A stretch of DNA of 64,000 nucleotides, taken from the NCBI RefSeq assembly GCF_000247695.1, contig NW_004624781.1:7261372-7325371 (forward strand). Direction: 5' to 3'. The notes under the pieces were generated by a model, which saw only the letters and a program-made list of their open reading frames with translations, was not told the origin of the DNA and made no database searches. Source of the DNA: Heterocephalus glaber (Eukaryota > Chordata > Mammalia > Rodentia > Bathyergidae). Made by a program: the position numbers and the translations under genes. Shown in pieces: positions 24,008-33,656 of the stretch (position 1 is its first letter; the number at the start of each line of letters is the position of its first letter).

Positions 24008-24290
24008 CACCGGGCACAGTGGCACATGCCTGTAATTGCAGCTACTCAGGATGTTGAGGTGGGGGATCCCAAGTTTGAGGGGCCAGCCTGGGCAACTTAA
24101 TGAGACCCTGTCCCAAAATAAAAAATTGTAAAAGGAGGGCCGGGGATTTAGCTCAGTGGTTCCGGCGCCTGCCTCGCAAGTGCAAGGTCCCAAGTTTGAT
24201 CCCCGGTAGCAAAAAAAAAAAAAAAAAAAAAAAAATTGTAAAAGGACTGAGGATCTAACAGTATAGTGCCCTTGGGTTCTGTCTCCCAAA
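24008..24290 (+). repeat. B1-dID SINE split by a younger ID insertion (24137-24230)
   Basis: AAAAATTGTAAAAGGA at 24121-24136 is exactly repeated at 24231-24246 around the ID copy. The ID half of the older dimer resumes after it (actgaggatctaacag). Confidence 0.88.
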
Positions 24291-24536
24291 CTGGTGAGGG
24301 TGAGGGATGGGGTGGGAGCCTCATACTATGTGATTCTATTTATATGATAGTCTCAAAAAGGCAAAACCACAGAAAGGAGAGCAGCTCAGTGTCTACCAGT
24401 TGCTGGGAATGCAGGGAGTGGTTGACTGCAGAGGAAACTTCCGAAGTGATAGAAATATTTTATAGCTTGATTATGACAGTAAGTGATTATATTTGTCAAA
24501 AGTCATTTAAATGTACATTCAAAAGGGTGAATTTTC

Positions 24537-24630
24537 TCCTGCTGTGCAAGCGCAGGGACCCGAGTTTGATCCCCGGTACCAAAAAAAGAAAAGAAAAAGA
24601 AATAAATCAGAAGTTAAAAAAAAAAAAAAA
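24537..24630 (+). repeat. 5'-truncated ID SINE
   Basis: Begins at ctgctgtgcaagcgcag, so box A is missing. aaagggtgaattttc and aaagtgtgaatttta bracket it. Confidence 0.82.
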
Positions 24631-24897
24631 GTGTGAATTTTACAGTATGAAAATAGACTATAATTTTTTAAAATTAGGGGTGGGGTTCAAATGCCTTCTC
24701 CCTTTTCTGTGTCTTCCCTGCCAGTGCCCTATATCCTATCCTATCCTGTCCTCGAAGTGTTTCAATTTAGCCACCATAAACATTGCTCTCCTTCTGGAAT
24801 AAAAGGCAAACCCATTAAGAATGGTCTCTACAGGGCCACATGTTTTATCCCTGGGTCCCATTCTATCTATCTAGGCCTGGTCACATTCCCTCTTACT

Positions 24898-25014
24898 TTT
24901 TTTTCCTTTTGAGACAAGGAGCTCTTTGTCACCCAGACTGGCCTTGAACTCATGATCCTCCTGTCTCAGCCTCCCAGATAGGTGGGATTACGGGCATGCA
25001 CAACTCTGCTCAGC
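24898..25014 (-). repeat. B1 SINE
   Basis: T-rich head, gagacaaggagctctttg, ending caactctgctcagcc. Confidence 0.82.
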
Positions 25015-26180
25015 CAAGTTACTCTTTTCCTAACCTCCATTTCCCCTTCTCTGCACAAGAGTCCTGGTGGTGACTTGGGGAAGGGACCAAATCCTTAGGG
25101 CCTACAAGGATGAAATGTGGGTGAAAGATTCTGCTTATAAAGAGGGAGGCTGCTCAAGGCCAACTTTCCATAGCTCCAGCCAATAGAACAGTTGCGTGTC
25201 CCAGAAGTATACAGCCAGCAAGGCCATCTGCTGGGCAGCCTAACCATGGCCGCCCTGGCACTGCTGCGTGCTCTCCTGGGCTGCCAGCATCTTGGTCAGA
25301 GTTGAAGCTGTATCACACCCAGAGCCATCTGGGACCTCTTTGGGGAGACATCAAAGAGGCCTCAGGTCATGAGGGACAGAGGCACAGAGGCTGGTAGATG
25401 CATGGGCGAGGGTTGAGTAACTGGGGCAGACTCATCATGGGGACTAGGAAGAGCCAGGGGAGGAGAGCGTACTCCTGAGGTAGCACCCTGGTGGACTATC
25501 CAGCCCAATCCTATACAAAACTGGGACTGTGATGTTCCTGAAAAATACAGGGGGGACCCTATGATGTCCTCTACAGAGCATGAACTCATTGGTCCATGCC
25601 ATCAATACTACAATGTCCCCGTGATGGAGACATGATGGTGACAGTGAGAACACTGTGGTATGCTGGTTGAACGTCTTGGAGATGTAGTATGAATTCTGCA
25701 GTCTGCAGTGGACACACTCAGGCCTTGGGGGGTGTGAACACCTTGTGATGAGCATTGTGAACACGACAGGCACTGCGTGTGACTTGAGTCTCTGATTGTG
25801 TGAATGAACCCTAGGGACACTGAGGTGACCCTGTGAGGCTCAAGGAGTGCTCTGTGGTTATGCACAAGGTAGAGAGCTCTACTGATCATGATTTGCTGTG
25901 CCCAGAATCCATTTTCCCTACTTCTGGTGACAGCGCCACTTGTCTTCAGGAAGAAATTCTCAATGGGGCCGATGAATCTGCTGGCTCCAGAAAGTGTCTA
26001 ATCAGAGCTTTCCATCCCATGGTGACAGGGACTGGGTCAGGAATGGGCCAATGAGAACCTTTCCCAGGTCTTTTTGGGAAGAATTGGGGAGGAGTTACTC
26101 TTTCCACTGGGAATTTGAGGCATGCTGCTAGAAGGGAGCATGGAAATACTGGGAGACATTCCATGTATTCAGCCTTGTTT
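25015..26180. other. Intergenic, no gene recognised
   Basis: Unique sequence. A 19-codon frame with a good start context and signal-peptide-like composition lies at 25246-25305 but lacks a following exon; see findings. Confidence 0.4.
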
Positions 26181-26337
26181 CAATTACTGGTGCCACGTGA
26201 CAAACTAGCCCAAAATGTAGTGACTTAAATGACAACTATTTGTTATATCCCAGATTTTGTTATATATTTTGTTATCCCAAATTTGTTATATACAGATTGT
26301 GTAGGTCAGGATTTCTTGGAGGATTTGATTGGGCTTT

Positions 26338-26606
26338 TACTTTTCTTCCTCCCCCTCCTCCTCCTTTTCTTCTTCCTCTTCCTCTTTCTCTTCCTCCCCA
26401 TCTCTCATTTTTGCCCTACAGATGTTGACCCCAGGGCCTCTCACATGCTAGGCAAGCGCTCTACCACTAAGCTGCATCCCAGCCCTTTTTTATTTTATGC
26501 AACAGGATCTTACTAAATTGCCCAGTCTGGCTTCAAACTTGCAACCCTACTGCCTCAGCCTCCCAAGGAGCTGGGATTATAGGCATGTGCCACTGCACCC
26601 AGCTAT
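26338..26606 (-). repeat. B1-dID SINE with expanded pyrimidine head
   Basis: Pure C/T tract 26338-26403 (cttcctccccctcctcctcc and related), the diverged poly(A) tail of the antisense element, then ID half with agcgctctaccactaagctgcatcc and B1 half ending cactgcacccagct. Confidence 0.78.
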
Positions 26607-26787
26607 TCTTTTGCTTTTTGAGGCACTAATTGAGACCCACTTCACTGGTCGGTGGCTGATCTAGAGGACCCAAAACATCTTCACTCACATGTCTGGTGTC
26701 ATGATGGTGGCTGCAAGGCTGGGCTTACTTGGGGCTGCTCACCATCATGGTGGTCAGAAGGAAATTAGCCTTGACTTCTTTTTATGA

Positions 26788-26896
26788 TTTGTTTGTTTTT
26801 CTTGAGATTGGGGCTCACTCTGTAGTCCAGGCTGGGTTTGAGCTCATGAGCCTTCTGCCTGAGCCTTCCTAGTGCATGTGCCACCATGCCCAGCTA
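26788..26896 (-). repeat. B1 SINE
   Basis: tgagattggggctcactctgtag to ccaccatgcccagc. Confidence 0.8.
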
Positions 26897-27339
26897 GACT
26901 TGCCTTCTTCCATGGCAGCTGCTCTCCCTAGAATGAGCATCCCAAGAGATTCAGGGAAGTTGTATGACCTTTTTTGAGCTAACCTTAAAAGTTCGCCTCA
27001 GCCTACTTGTGATAAGGAAGGCACGAGACCAGCTCAGATTCAAGGGGAGGGAAATTGGATTCTATATCTTGATAGTGGAATAGTGTCATAAGTCACGCAG
27101 ACAGGAAGCTAAGAAATGAGAGATACCACTGCAGTCATCTTTGGAAAACAGACTGACAGCTCTGCCATCGCAGAGGAAGCATCTGAGATACGGAAAGAAA
27201 ACAGTTCTGCTGACATTATCTGTGGCTGGATCCAGCTTTTCCCAGGACTTCAGTCAAGAAAACCCTAAGATTCCTTTTCCACATAAACCAATCTCAGTTG
27301 TGATTTTGTCCCTTGCACCTGAAAGAGCCTTTGTCCTTA

Positions 27340-27560
27340 GCGTGTATGTGTTGTTATGTATTGCAGCCTGACAAACCACCCCAAAACTCTGGCTGAAGAC
27401 AATGATTTACTGTTTCTCTTGATTTTGTGGGTTGGTTGGACCATTCTTCTATTGTCTTACTGGCCTTGCTCATGCCGCTGCTGAGGTGGATTCAAGATGC
27501 TTCACTCACAGGTCTGAATATTGGGTGGGGACATTAGTTTTTATCGTGTGATTTTTGGTT
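27340..27560 (+). repeat. Old mammalian repeat, second copy
   Basis: cctgacaaaccaccccaaaactctgg and gattttgtgggttggttggacc, then gcttcactcacaggtctg. Possibly resumes near 28680-28800 after the SINE block. Confidence 0.5.
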
Positions 27561-27561
27561 T

Positions 27562-27950
27562 GCTTTTGCAATACGGGGGATTGAACCCAGGGTCTTCACC
27601 CTCAGGTATATTCCTCTTTTCTTTCTCTTTCTTTCTCTTTCTTTCTTTTCTTTCTTTTCTTTTCTTTTCTTTCTTTTCTTTCTTCCTTCCTTCCTTCCTT
27701 CCATCCTTCCTCTCTCTCTTTTGACAGGCTCTCACTTTGCAGTTCAGGCTGGCCTTGAACTCACAGCAGTCCTCCTGTCTCAGCCTCCTAAATGCTGAGA
27801 TTATTACAGGCCTCCACCACCACTCCCAACAGTTTTTTTATTTTTTTCTCACTGAGTTGCTAAATTGACCAAGGTGAGCTAGAATTTGCAGTCCTCTGGC
27901 ATCAGCCTTCCAGAGTGCTGGGATTATAGGTGTGTGTCACCATCCTGTTT
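27562..27950 (-). repeat. B1-dID (27562-27830) with internal (TTTC/TTCC)n, then B1 (27833-27950)
   Basis: The linker between the ID and B1 halves has expanded into a 113-nt pyrimidine microsatellite (27610-27722). The second B1 lacks the duplication. Confidence 0.8.
27610..27722. repeat. Polypyrimidine microsatellite (TTTC)n/(TTTTC)n/(TTCC)n
   Basis: Uninterrupted C/T run with one A; grown from a SINE linker. Likely length-polymorphic. Confidence 0.93.
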
Positions 27951-27979
27951 TATCTGTGATTTTGAGCCGCATGTGAGCC

Positions 27980-28260
27980 AGCCTGACACTTTCCTTTTCC
28001 CTCTGACAGCCAGAAGGGGGAGTGCTTTGATTGACCCCCACAATTTGGCTATGGCTCTCCTGAAAGCCTGCAGTGACCTGGGAAGATGCCTGCCTTGGCC
28101 ACCGAGCTTTGAATTTGGACCAATCAGCAAGCTCAAATTTGGATCAATCACAGGCCTATGTTAGTAGCTCTCCCATCACACTTCCCTTGTCCAGATGTTG
28201 CTGGACTGCAGTGCAGGCCCGTCTAAATAAAGCCTTGCTCCTTGGTTCTGTAAATCTGAA
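27980..28260 (+). mobile_element. Possible ERV LTR fragment
   Basis: Two CCAAT-like boxes (ggaccaatcagc near 28117, ggatcaatcacagg near 28141) about 85-110 nt before ctaaataaagccttgctccttgg (AATAAA at 28226-28231) mimic the U3-R layout of retroviral LTRs. Termini and duplication were not identified. Confidence 0.35.
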
Positions 28261-30745
28261 GGGGCTGGCCCTGAAGAGTTCTAGAGACCAGAGGGATATC
28301 AGTCATTGATTGGCAGTTGATGGGCATCATGGAGATCAGCGGAAACTGTTAAGAGTTCCCAGTAGCCGCCAAGGATTAACCCTGACTGCTGAGGACCTGA
28401 TGGGGTGGCTTAGAGTCTTGGCTCCATAGCACTGTGGCCTGCCTTGGAGTCCCCAGGGCTGTCACACCAAGGAGGGCCACTGGCACTCAAGGCCTCTGGA
28501 GCTACTAGCAGAACTGCCCTTCATAGATTTTCGATTTCCATCCGAATTGAGCAAAAGAGCCCCTAACTGATTGGCAACACTCACTCCTCCCGCAGTAGGC
28601 TAGACTGAACTTCCATATGTGATAAAGGTCATTCTATGAGAGTGAGGGTTTCCAGAACGTGTCTACCATCACTTCCGTCATATTTCTTTATTCCAGGCAA
28701 ATCGCAAAGCCAGCCTAAGTCACAGAAGTGAACAGAGGCCCCACCTCATAATGAAGAGTAGCAAGGACTTTGTGGCCATGTTTAATCCACCACAATCTAC
28801 TAAATAGCTGGATCATGACAGCTAGGAACATCTTTAGATGAGTGTGTGTGCAGGAAGCAGGATGAGTGTGATTTCCACATGGCTCCTCTGGGCTGAGGTT
28901 CCCATATCAAGCTCTGCATTAGACTCTTGGTCCCCAGGGGCAGCTTTGAGCGGACAGTCTACTGTGCCCGAGTGGCTTCACCTCTCTGAGCCTCAGTTCT
29001 TCCTCTGTAAAACAGGCACAGTCATCATTACCTTGCAGGTTCGCTGTGAGACTGAAGATAAGATCACCATGAATGCGGTTTGTAAATTATGGAGTGCCAT
29101 CTACATGTGGTGGAACATTAGTAGCTGAGATGGAAATAGTCAACATGGGCCTGGGTCATCAGAGAAGGAGGAGGGAGGAGACTGAGCCAGAGTGTTGAAA
29201 GATGGAGACATTCACATTGGTTGGGAGGAAGGTCTGTATTTCAAGACAGGAAGCTGGGGAATAAAATTGTAAAGGTACAGAGATAGAACAGTGGCATATT
29301 ACCTAAGACAGGGAGGAGAGTGTCTTGGCCAGAGGCTGAGGCCCCCATTACCCTGGACTCTGCGTCTCTGGGGTCCCAGGCAGAGGGTCAGCAGCCCTTA
29401 TGGTCTCAGAGCGGCAGCCCTGGGCTCCAGTCTCCAAAGCTCATCAATCAGCTGACTGTCCCCATCCAGGCCTGCAAAGCCTCCTTGGGCCACTCCTGGA
29501 GGAGGCAGTCTGGATAGATTAGAGACACTGCCCTGTCTTTTTAGCCATTAGAACCAGGTCAGAGCCCTCCAACCATTCCCAACCTCCTTTCCTGACAGCA
29601 GGGTGGGGACCCCTGGCTATAGTTTGAGTCACAAGTGGCCTGGCTAAACTAGGCTCCAAGTCTGTCCATCCCCTAGGCAGGGGTGGGGGTGATTGATGAA
29701 TTTCCAGTGTGTTCCAGACAGGGACTTGGAACCGCTTCAGAATGGCCTGGCTTGCAGGAGCCCCAGGTGGCGACTCGGGACTGAGGCTCACCCATCCAGG
29801 CCAGGCCCTGGACAGTCCAGGCCTATGGCCACCTCCCAAGTTCTCTCTGTCCTGGGGACAGACAGCAAGGGGACCATTGTGGCTCAGCAGCAGCCTCTTC
29901 AAAGGAGTTCTGGGAGAGCAGTTTGGGGTAGGCTGAGGTTCCTGGAGTCTAGCCCTTTGCTGTTCATAGTTCGGTTCGCCTTATGAGCAGAAAAAGACCT
30001 GATGGGAGTATGGAGGCAACAAGGATATGAGCTAGGGGAACACAAAAGCCAGGACTGGAATTAGAACCCAGAGATTCTAGCTCAGAGTTCCCTCACCTGT
30101 GCCAACCACAGCGAAACTCACTGGCCCCTTGGGTGAACCTCTGAGTGCTAGGGCAAGCAAGGAGACCCAGACAGGAATCCTGGCCTAAAGAGCTTTACTT
30201 TGGCAAATTCTCATCTCCAATGGTATCCTGCCTCCTACTATAGAAAGAGAGGAAAGGGCTGGGGACACCGAGGTCCAGGGTGACTTGGATTGCTTCTGGT
30301 CCAAGGTGGCACATCAGAATCAATGACAGAGCCAGGACTGGGCTTCTGACTTCCAAGTTCCTGTTTATCTCCTGCCCTTTGTTCTGGCGATTGTGCCTCA
30401 GCCTGTCTCTGTGTCTGTCCTCATAGTACTAGTGCTCACGTGAGACTGACTCAGGACAGACATCTGCTGTCAAAGTTATGGCAGAAGCTGCTTCATGGCT
30501 TGGCTGTGACAGTTTGGATGAGGATGAGGCAGGCTACAGGGCCTATGGCCAAGGGCTGGAGGCTGGAAGGGAGACCAGGCTCCAGGAGAGAAAGCAAATC
30601 AGACAGCTAAGGCACTGCTGCTGCTCAGCATCCTTTCTCCAATCGTGCTCTCTTCCCCAACAGTGCCTGTCCAGGGCAGTGTTCAGAGAAAACAGAGCTC
30701 CTAAGCCCTTGCTAACCCACAGGGAAGAGCACAGACAGAAAAAGA
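28260..30745. other. Intergenic, no gene recognised; MIR traces
   Basis: MIR-like segments at about 28975-29110 (gagcctcagttcttcctctgtaaaac, +) and 30250-30365 (gacagagccaggactgggcttctg, -). The rest is unique and fairly GC-rich with almost no young SINEs. Confidence 0.45.
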
Positions 30746-30749
30746 CAGG

Positions 30750-30840
30750 GGCCGGGGATTTAGCTCAGTGGTGCTGCTGCCTGCCTTGCAAGGGCAAGAC
30801 CCTGAGTTCGATCCCTGGTACCAAAAAAAAGAAAGAAAAA
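30750..30840 (+). repeat. ID SINE
   Basis: agaaaaagacaggg before and agaaaaaggcagac after form a duplication. It lies about 1.2 kb upstream of the CILP TATA box. Confidence 0.9.
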
Positions 30841-30844
30841 GGCA

Positions 30845-32028
30845 GACATAAGCAGGTGTTGGCCCATGTACACGGCTTCCGGTGTGAGGGTTAGCGGCTA
30901 CGCCATGGAATCATTTTTATGTGAGGCTCTTTCTTGTGGCTCCCCAGTGCCCAGCCTAGAGCCTGGCAGAATAAGAGCTCAGCGAGGGTGTGTGGAAAGA
31001 GTGACCCAGGTGTGGAAGACCACAGGGCCAGACTTCCTCCTCCAGGCGCTGGCAGGAGGCAGGAAGCCCAGACCGGGTAGGATGAGACTGCAGCATGAGG
31101 CAGGACTCGGGCAGTACCGGTGTGGTCTCCAGTACGCTCTCTCTTCATCCTCTGAGAGGCTCTGTCCTTGTGAACGGTAATTTTCAAAATGTGGTCCAAG
31201 AACCAGTAACTTCAATAGCACCGGCAGGCTGGACAGAAATGCACTCTTGGGCACCACTGAATTGGAAACTCTGGGTGTGGGTCCAGAAATCTGTGTTTTA
31301 ACAGCCTTCCAGGCCATTGGATGCAGGCTAGAATAAGAGACACAGTCTGGCTGGTGCTGGAGCCGGAAAGCCCAAAGCACAGGCAGCTGCCTAGGGTGCT
31401 TGTCCCGGAAGTGAGATGCATATATGAGCATCCGGCAGGTCTCTGAGGGATCCGAGTGCTGGGCTCTGGGATCTACACAAGTATAAGCAGCGCCTGGATG
31501 GAAGCAGGGAGGGGCAACGTCTCGCTAGGTGACAAACTGGGCCCCACAATTCCTTTGTCCTTTGCGCTCCTTGGGAGGCCAGAGAAGCTGAGCAGTTGTC
31601 CAGCTGAGGCAGACACACCCAGTAGAGAGGCCTGTGTGCCGAAGGGAGCTTCGGGTATGTGCTAAGAGCAGCAGAGTCCTTTCCTGCACGGGTGGGCCAG
31701 GGCCAGGGAATGCCGGGATCAGCAAGTGGCACTTAGGCAAGAGCACATCATCTCTAAAGCCACGAAGTCCTGCTCCGCTGGAGAATTCCCCTTGGCCCTT
31801 TCCCAGGGCTGTTCCTAGTGCCCAGCCCACAGTCTGACCCCTATTTCTGCCCTGGCCAGGACAGCCCTGGGAAGCTGCCCACCTGGGCCATCTGCAGGCC
31901 CCCAAAGGATCTGGATGTGAGATCCTGGCTTCTGTGAGCTGCAGGGGACGTGGGGAGGGGAGGGAGGCTCAAGCTCAGATCTGGTTTCACCGCTGCTTCC
32001 CATGGCTGCCTGCCACAGGCTGAGCCAC
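30845..32028. other. 5' flank of CILP
   Basis: SINE-free unique sequence, GC-richer towards the promoter. No coding exon seen; distal regulatory elements may lie here but none is distinctive. Confidence 0.4.
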
Positions 32029-32046
32029 CAGCTGGCCTATATAAGG
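32029..32046 (+). promoter_or_regulatory. CILP: CILP core promoter: TATA box with overlapping CArG-like element and E-box
   Basis: TATATAAG at 32038-32045 sits inside CCTATATAAGG (32036-32046), one A/T longer than a consensus CArG box, and an E-box CAGCTG lies just upstream (32029-32034). A second CAGCTG is at 32059-32064. The spacing to the splice donor at 32113 leaves room for a short first exon starting about 30 nt below the TATA. There is no CpG island here, which fits a tissue-restricted gene. The TSS is inferred from the TATA only. Confidence 0.75.
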
Positions 32047-32069
32047 CCTGCGGCTAGACAGCTGCAGTA

Positions 32070-32112
32070 GTGAGGACTTGGACCCCCAGCGAAGGAGACC
32101 TGCTCAGGACGG
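32070..32112 (+). other. CILP: CILP exon 1 (non-coding)
   Basis: Predicted from the TATA position and the donor GG|GTGAGC at 32113. It contains no ATG, so the leader is free of upstream starts. The exact 5' end is uncertain by about 10 nt. Confidence 0.65.
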
Positions 32113-33486
32113 GTGAGCTCCACTCCCAAGTCCCTCCCTCATCTTTGTACCCACTGCCTTTCTTAGCTATTCTCCCCAACCACCCCATTTCTGGTTTTTT
32201 GCTGGCTGACCCCTCATCTTCCACAGAAGACTCCCATTTCTGCTCTGAAGTTCTTTCCCCCAAGTGCCCCAGAGTCCTCTCCTTCCCTCATCTGAGGTCA
32301 GAAACCCCACAAATGGCCCCACTCTGGGTCTCTATACCTGTGGGTGCCCTGCGTTGTTCCTGGAGCCAGCCGGCATCCGTGGTCCAAGAGCTTGGAGGTG
32401 CGTGGGTTGGGGAGCCTGACCGTCAGACATGTACTGGGGGACAGCGGGAGGCTGAGAAACCTCCATGAGCTGCCAGATGGGAAATGGTTTTTCCACAAGG
32501 TGCCCCAGGCCACCTCAGCTCTCTGACAGCACTGGAACCAGCTCAGGTTGAGTGCTGTGCAGGCCTACAGCCCACTCAGCTCCCACTCAGAGCCCAGGGC
32601 TTGGGTTGAGTCCCACACTCACTGGAGATGTGACCTCCTGGGGACTCTGTTCCTGGACTGAGAGGGGATGGGAGTTAGGGCTTTTAGGGCTAGATGGTCT
32701 GCATTGTGGAACTGTTTTTGTTTCTTCCTCTGGGGCATCCAAGAGTTTCTGGATCTTTTGTCCAGAAAGGAGAAACTTTTCTTTTCCTACACTCTAGACT
32801 TTGGGGACTAAAGGGAACCATTTTTTGATTCTGGGTTGGCCAGGGCTCTGAGGAGAGAGAAAAATGTCCTGCTAAGCAAGAGCCTGGGCCACACATGCCC
32901 TATGGTTCCTTAACCTGCATTACCAGGCCTGCTTTCCTCTCCACACCCTGCAGCCCCTACCCCATGCTCAGCAAGTATTAGGGAGCCCTGGCTTCTCACA
33001 CTGTACCCCCTCTGCTTTCCCACAACTGGCTTCTAGCTGTGGAACTCCCAGCCAGGCCCCAAACAAGCAAGCAGAATGTGTTCCAGCTGCAGCCTGTGCA
33101 CATCTGGGAATGTATTCCTGGAGGTGGTAGGCCTGAGGCATCTGTGCCTTCAGCCTGCCTGCCTAGGAGGGGCCACTGTGGTCGAGACAGGCCTGCATGG
33201 CCTCTTCTGCAAGAGTGTGAGCCTCACCAAGGGGCCCCCAAGCCTGGGTCTGGATGTGAGGCCACTGGGAGTGAGCCCCGGCCCCTGGGTCAGCCTTGTG
33301 TGAACTCAGATCCAGAGCCTCTACCTCTCCCAAGCTGCTCAGTTTTACAACTCAAGCAGCTATCCCACTTGCAAGACTTCATTCTGTCCGTCTTTCCATC
33401 CTCAACAGGTCAAGAAATACCTCTGTATTCGAGCCATGAGGGCTGACTCAGAAATGTGGGGTCTGACAAGCTTTGTTTCTTTGTAG
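32113..33486 (+). other. CILP: CILP intron 1
   Basis: GT-AG intron free of SINEs; no other feature recognised. Confidence 0.75.
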
Positions 33487-33595
33487 GTCACCGGATCTGA
33501 GAAACCTCCCAGGGAACCACATTCCGGAACCACATTCTGGTTCTGTGAAGCCCTCTCACACTCTCCTGCCACGTTCTCACAGGGCTAGGGGGAAG
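33487..33595 (+). other. CILP: CILP exon 2, 5' UTR part
   Basis: The acceptor is pyrimidine-rich and ends TTTGTAG at 33486. The UTR has no ATG before the start at 33596, so the first AUG of the predicted mRNA is the CILP start. It carries a 13-bp tandem duplication (33513-33525 and 33526-33538, unit ggaaccacattc plus c or t). Confidence 0.8.
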
Positions 33596-33656
33596 ATGGA
33601 GGGGACCAATGCCTGGCTGTTCTCCTTCCTGGTCTTGCAAGTTGCCTCTGTGTTGG
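33596..33656 (+). CDS. CILP: CILP coding exon 2 (residues 1-20 and one base)
   Basis: Start context gggaagATGg has A at -3 and G at +4, a good Kozak match. It encodes Met, polar residues, then a hydrophobic core ([15 protein letters not shown]), a signal peptide for secretion. Donor G|GTACAG at 33657; ends in phase 1. The start was chosen because it gives the family length of 1184 residues and is the first AUG. Confidence 0.95.

Larger units (their letters stand above)
22955..24660 (+). mobile_element. Old L1 LINE, ORF2 C-terminal region and 3' UTR
   Basis: agtattgggatgatgggataac, aaaacaggagaaaatctttgc, ggacatttatccagaat, ggtcactagggaaatgcaaattaaaacc and gaatggataaagaaactagtac follow L1 ORF2. 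24330-24535 (gattctatttatatgatagtctc, gtgatagaaatatttt) is a 3' UTR of an old L1 class. SINEs interrupt it at 23482, 24008 and 24537. Frame destroyed. Confidence 0.83.
26190..27000 (+). repeat. Old mammalian repeat interrupted by two SINEs
   Basis: tgacaaactagcccaaaatgtagtgactta, tcactcacatgtctggtg and gctgcaaggctgggctta belong to the same ancient sequence class as 11990. B1-dID (26405-26606) and B1 (26788-26896), both antisense, cut it. Confidence 0.55.

Noticed and set aside
24266..24802. 178-codon frame
   Set aside because: Runs through old L1 3' UTR and a truncated ID SINE; not a gene.
30478..30894. 138-codon frame upstream of CILP
   Set aside because: Its C-terminal third is translated ID SINE; no homology and no promoter or splice evidence.
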